Below, in pieces: positions 5,811 through 5,839 of a stretch of DNA of 5,839 bases. The position numbers and the translations under genes were made by a program. Source of the stretch: Methylobacteriaceae bacterium. Its GTDB lineage: Bacteria; Pseudomonadota; Alphaproteobacteria; Rhizobiales; Beijerinckiaceae. Location of the stretch: NCBI GenBank assembly GCA_019247255.1, contig JAFAPJ010000583.1, forward strand, positions 1 through 5,839, written 5' to 3'. The notes beneath the pieces are model-generated. The model was given only the letters and a program-made list of their open reading frames with translations. It had not been told where the DNA came from and did no database searches. Positions within the stretch are counted from its first letter, which is position 1; each line of letters starts with the position of its first letter.

Positions 5811-5839
5811 GAAGCAAGCGTCAGGCTCCGTACAGGGAG
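5807..5839 (+). CDS. Possible start of a further gene, cut by the window edge
   Basis: ATG at 5807 opens a frame (MRSKRQAPYRE) that is still open at the window end, 11 codons later. The frame is also open upstream, with a GTG at 5753 as an alternative start. No convincing ribosome binding site is seen before either. By context an outer-membrane efflux channel gene could follow, but 11 codons cannot show this. Confidence 0.2.
   Translation, partial: MRSKRQAPYRE

Noticed and set aside
4591..5817. Long open frame on the minus strand (about 408 codons) opposite the permease
   Set aside because: Same reason: antisense of conserved RND coding sequence, with charged low-complexity translation and no recognisable domain.
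1..5839. CRISPR arrays, tRNA or rRNA genes, insertion sequences, phage genes or a novel defence system
   Set aside because: No spaced repeats, RNA gene motifs, transposase or inverted-repeat boundaries were seen; nearly all of the window is accounted for by three efflux genes and one BA14K gene.

Overview
The window is a GC-rich stretch, almost certainly from an alphaproteobacterium and probably from the Hyphomicrobiales (a Methylobacterium-like organism is my best guess). Three things point there: a BA14K-family secreted protein, a perfect GGAAC-N16-CGTT promoter of the alphaproteobacterial general-stress sigma factor EcfG, and dense GC-biased coding. The genus is inference.

Layout, all on the + strand. 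(1) 2-604: the C-terminal 200 residues of an RND (HAE1, MdtB/MdtC-type) efflux permease whose start lies outside the window. (2) 605-718: a short intergenic region with the EcfG-type promoter (614-638), a 5' UTR hairpin (671-689) and a strong ribosome binding site (704-711). (3) 719-1162: a 147-aa secreted BA14K-like protein, followed by two perfect 8-bp hairpins (1160-1179 and 1187-1206), the second looking like a terminator. (4) 1207-1313: a leader with GC-rich palindromes. (5) 1314-2597: an MdtA-like periplasmic adaptor. (6) 2608-5640: its MdtB/MdtC-like RND permease, 10 nt downstream of the adaptor. (7) 5641-5748: the in-frame remainder of the permease, cut off by a TAA. (8) 5749-5839: the possible, unproven start of a further gene.

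The adaptor and permease form a classic tripartite efflux operon: the permease uses the proton gradient to capture substrates and the adaptor links it to an outer-membrane channel that is not visible here. The upstream partial permease probably ends a separate but related efflux operon. The BA14K gene sits between the two as its own stress-regulated unit.

The most notable observation is that the permease at 2608 ends in TAA exactly where the family has a conserved Tyr (TPVIY-LYLDR). The reading frame continues after it for 35 family-like codons to a natural TAA at 5746. So the gene carries a single-codon nonsense change, a sequencing error, or a readthrough site. I see no novel multi-gene system; this is otherwise an ordinary efflux and envelope-stress locus. 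No stretch above 300 bases lacks a gene.
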